A DNA stretch of 64,000 bases, taken from Caulobacterales bacterium (lineage in GTDB: Bacteria; Pseudomonadota; Alphaproteobacteria; Caulobacterales; Caulobacteraceae). Positions 61,383 through 64,000 of the stretch are shown here, piece after piece. The translations under genes were made by a program, and so were the position numbers. Location: assembly GCA_019510435.1 (NCBI GenBank), contig JAEKKJ010000006.1, forward strand, positions 124,001 to 188,000, in the 5' to 3' direction. Position 1 is the stretch's first letter. Every line of letters begins with the position of its first letter. Under the pieces are notes generated by a model. That model did no database searches and was not told where the DNA came from. It saw only the letters and a list, made by a program, of their open reading frames with translations.

Positions 61383-64000
61383 ATGCAGCCGCCGGTGATC
61401 GTCGTGACGGGCGACAGCGGCGCGGCCCCAGCGCAGCCAGGCTCGTTGCTGGCGCGCATGCGGTTCAAGGGTGCGTGGCGCGACTACCAGGCCCAGGTCC
61501 TGGAGGCGATGGGCGAGCACCTGGCCAATGGCCGGCTCCACGTTGTCGCCGCGCCGGGCGCCGGCAAGACGATCCTGGGCCTGGAGATCGTGCGCCGGCT
61601 GGGCCGCCGAGCGGTTGTGTTTTCGCCCACGGTGGCGATCCGGGACCAGTGGGCCCATCGGCTGTCGCCGCTGTTCCTCGATGCGCCACCGGGACCCGAT
61701 GAGGTTTCGCACCAGCTGTCGGATCTGCGGCCCCTGACCCTGGCGACCTATCAGGCGCTGGACGGTTTCCGCCGATCTGACGAGGTCGATCGCCTGGCGC
61801 AGGCGCTGAACGCCGCCGGGCCCGTGACGCTGGTGCTGGACGAGGCCCATCACCTGCGACGGGAATGGTGGAGCAGCATCGAGCACCTGGCCCGGTCGCT
61901 GGCGGACGTGCGGATCGTCGCCCTGACGGCCACGCCGCCCTACGACGCCAGCTTCGCCGAATGGGCGCGGTACGAAGGCGTATGCGGGCCGATCGATCTG
62001 GAGATCGGCATCCCGGAGCTGGTCCGCAATGGCGACCTGTGCCCGCACCAGGACCATGTGATCCTGTCGGAGCCCACCGAGGACGCCCTGAAGCTGCTGG
62101 ACCAGCGGCGGCGGGCGATTTCGCAGCTGCAGCGCGACCTTTGGGCCGACCTGGATCTGCTGGACCAGCTCGAAGCCCATCCCTGGCTCCAGCGGCCGGA
62201 CGAGCACGTCGAGGCCATACTGGAAGCACCCGAGATGCTGTCTTCGGTGCTGGTGCTGCTCGCCTCGGCCGGGCGCACGCCGCCGTCGCGTCCGCTCAAG
62301 CTCCTGGGCGTGCGGGCGCGCGACATTCCCAAGCCCTCGTTCCTGTGGCTGGAGCGGTTCGTCGACGGGGTGACCGCCACCCACACCGGCGTGTTCGACG
62401 TCGGCGCGGAGCGGCGCAAGGCCCTGCGCGACCGGCTTCACCGCCAGGGCGTGATCGAGGGCGGACGGGTTCGGCTGCGGGAGACGCGTTCGATCTTCCA
62501 GCTGATGGCCTCGAGCCTGGCCAAGCTGGAGAGCATCGCCGAGATCGTGCGGGCCGAGGACCGGTCGCTGGGCGAAGCCCTGCGCATGGTGATCCTCTCC
62601 GACCATATCCGCGCCGCCGAGCTGCCCGCCCACCAGGACGCCGAATTCCGACCCTCCAAACCCGGCGTCGTCCCGATCTTCGAGCACCTGCGGCGGGCGG
62701 GCGTGGGCTCGGATCGGCTCGGGGTCCTGTCCGGAACCCTCGTCATCGTGCCTCGGGCCGCCCTGGCAATGCTGGCCGAGCTGGCGACGGACCAGGGGCT
62801 CAGTCCCGGCTCGCTGCGGGCCTTGGACCTGGCGGCCTGTCCGGGCTACGTGCGGATCGAACTCGTCGGATCCAGCGGCGCGCGCCTGGTGCAGCTCGTC
62901 ACCGCGCTCTTCACCCGCGGCGCCATCCGCATCCTGGTCGGCACCCAGTCGCTGCTGGGCGAGGGCTGGGACGCACCGGTCCTGAACAGCCTCGTCCTGG
63001 CCAGCAACACCGCCTCCTACATGCTGTCCAACCAGATGCGCGGCCGGGCCATCCGGCTCGAGCCGGGCAACCCCGGCAAGGTCGCCAACATCTGGCATCT
63101 GGCCACGGTCGAACCACGTCCGCGCGGCTCTCTGGGCGATGCCGCCGAGCTGCTGAACTGGGGCGACCTGACGGACGAGGGCCCGCCGGGGCTGTGCGAC
63201 ATGGCGCTGCTGCAACGACGCTTCCTCGCCTTCGAAGGGATACCGAACGACGAGTCCGCCCTGATCGAGAGCGGGCTGGCCCGCCTGGACCTGGATCTGG
63301 GGCAAGACTTTCGCCTCGCGAACCAGCGCACCTTCGCCGCCGCGGCGAACCGCCCGGCGATCGCCCGCCGATGGATGGACTCCCTAGGCCTTGGCGGCGG
63401 CCACGCCCGGGTGCGCGAGACGGCGGCTCCCAACTATGCGCCGCGACAGCTCGCCTGGTCGGATACGCTCCACGCCCTGGGCTGGGCCGCCGCCAGCGCC
63501 GGAGCCTGCGCCGTGGGCGACGAACCTCTCGGCGTCGACGGGGTGCAGAACCTGGGCGGCCTTGCAATCACGCTGGGCGGCGCGGCGGCCCTCGCCAGCC
63601 TGCCCAAGCTCGCCAAGGCGGGACGCCTGATCTGGCGCAACGGCTCGCTGGAGGGCAGCCTGGAGCAGGTCGGGCGCGTGGTGCTCCAGGGCCTGGTCCA
63701 CGCGGGACTGGCCAGCGAGGCCGAGCTGGAACGGGCCCGGTTCGAGGTGCGCACCCGCCACGACGGGCGAAAGGACGTCCTGCTGCGGGGCGTCAGCCGC
63801 AGCGCCGAGCGGCAGGTGATGCAGGCGATCGGCGAGGTCCTTGGCCCCGTGCAGAACCCTCGCCACCTGCTGGTGCGGGAGAGCCGGCTGGGTTGGCGGA
63901 CGCGGACCGACTACCATGCCGTGCCGGCCGCCATCGGGGCGCGGAAGGAATGGGCCCAGCGGTTCGCCCGGCTCTGGCAGGCCCGCGTGGGATCCTCCCA
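61383..64000 (+). CDS. DEAD/DEAH-box (SF2) helicase, runs off the right edge
   Basis: At least 872 codons. Motif I AAPGAGKTILGLEIV, motif II VLDEAHHLRREWW, motif III ALTATPP, and in the second RecA lobe a motif V-like GTQSLLGEGWDAP and motif VI-like NQMRGRAIRLEPGNPGK followed by ANIWHLATV. Between the lobes is a long insertion (about residues 210-460). A glycine-rich hydrophobic segment near LGGLAITLGGAAALASLPKL suggests membrane association of the C-terminal part. ATG at 61383 has GAGG upstream; an in-frame TTG at 61359 is an alternative. Lies 240 bp after the SOS-box small gene; whether it is a defence-type helicase cannot be decided here. Confidence 0.85.
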   Translation, partial: MQPPVIVVTGDSGAAPAQPGSLLARMRFKGAWRDYQAQVLEAMGEHLANGRLHVVAAPGAGKTILGLEIVRRLGRRAVVFSPTVAIRDQWAHRLSPLFLDAPPGPDEVSHQLSDLRPLTLATYQALDGFRRSDEVDRLAQALNAAGPVTLVLDEAHHLRREWWSSIEHLARSLADVRIVALTATPPYDASFAEWARYEGVCGPIDLEIGIPELVRNGDLCPHQDHVILSEPTEDALKLLDQRRRAISQLQRDLWADLDLLDQLEAHPWLQRPDEHVEAILEAPEMLSSVLVLLASAGRTPPSRPLKLLGVRARDIPKPSFLWLERFVDGVTATHTGVFDVGAERRKALRDRLHRQGVIEGGRVRLRETRSIFQLMASSLAKLESIAEIVRAEDRSLGEALRMVILSDHIRAAELPAHQDAEFRPSKPGVVPIFEHLRRAGVGSDRLGVLSGTLVIVPRAALAMLAELATDQGLSPGSLRALDLAACPGYVRIELVGSSGARLVQLVTALFTRGAIRILVGTQSLLGEGWDAPVLNSLVLASNTASYMLSNQMRGRAIRLEPGNPGKVANIWHLATVEPRPRGSLGDAAELLNWGDLTDEGPPGLCDMALLQRRFLAFEGIPNDESALIESGLARLDLDLGQDFRLANQRTFAAAANRPAIARRWMDSLGLGGGHARVRETAAPNYAPRQLAWSDTLHALGWAAASAGACAVGDEPLGVDGVQNLGGLAITLGGAAALASLPKLAKAGRLIWRNGSLEGSLEQVGRVVLQGLVHAGLASEAELERARFEVRTRHDGRKDVLLRGVSRSAERQVMQAIGEVLGPVQNPRHLLVRESRLGWRTRTDYHAVPAAIGARKEWAQRFARLWQARVGSS

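Noticed and set aside
61047..63305. A 752-codon open frame on the minus strand opposite the helicase
   Set aside because: It is antisense to clear helicase motifs on the plus strand and shows no family motif; typical of high-GC shadow frames.

Overview
The window reads as one chromosomal segment of a very GC-rich alphaproteobacterium, most likely Caulobacteraceae (Phenylobacterium or Caulobacter type). This is inferred from very high third-position GC, the pairing of a type I secretion system with an RTX surface protein, Caulobacterales-type small proteins (entericidin, DUF3309, DUF1134), a CYP153 P450, and two sites matching the alphaproteobacterial LexA box GTTC-N7-GTTC. No species can be fixed from the sequence alone.

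Layout. 1-8.5 kb: haloalkane dehalogenase (cut by the left edge) divergent from a TetR gene, an HNH nuclease, three tiny membrane-peptide genes (two paralogous, each followed by a terminator), a TetR-gluQ-EamA operon, selO, and a CMD-SDR pair. 8.6-13.6 kb: nhaA, a two-subunit molybdenum hydroxylase, an orphan HisKA_2-type kinase and a SemiSWEET. 13.7-42.2 kb is a large surface-glycan and protein-glycosylation island. It holds two tandem SPINDLY/OGT-type transferases whose 3' ends are almost identical, a seven-gene overlapping cassette for a CDP-linked branched deoxysugar (rfbF, rfbG, C-methyltransferase, 3,5-epimerase, acyltransferases, NAD epimerase), two sulfotransferases, a third OGT, a TPR-GT9-like protein, an RTX protein with its own type I ABC transporter and HlyD adaptor, and a four-gene overlapping operon of glycosyltransferases sharing an NPDVA-type repeat. 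A reasonable reading is that the RTX protein forms or joins the cell-surface layer, while the sugar cassette and transferases build the glycan attached to it or anchoring it.

42.2-58.5 kb is mostly housekeeping and small accessory genes: ArsR-AHSA1 pair, VOC protein, DUF1134, lepA, an orphan CYP153, a PhnA-like domain, MFS transporters, a Mut7-C protein, a run of very small genes (entericidin, 73-aa acidic protein, DUF983, DUF3309), DUF599, tandem MmcQ/YjbR genes, msrA, a TPR lipid-free periplasmic protein and a mono-haem c-type protein. Two copies of a roughly 100-bp dispersed intergenic repeat and two other inverted-repeat elements lie here.

58.5-64 kb follows a tRNA-Ser(GGA) gene and changes character. 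A lower-GC block encodes a polymorphic-toxin-like protein (C-terminal GHH...LHxxFH motif) and a CxxC protein placed like its immunity partner. A perfect GTTC-N7-GTTC LexA box abuts a good sigma70 -35 upstream of the toxin. A second LexA box precedes a 50-codon gene, possibly leaderless, ahead of a large DEAH helicase that runs off the right edge. This SOS-linked toxin/immunity plus helicase region is the best candidate in the window for an undescribed system.
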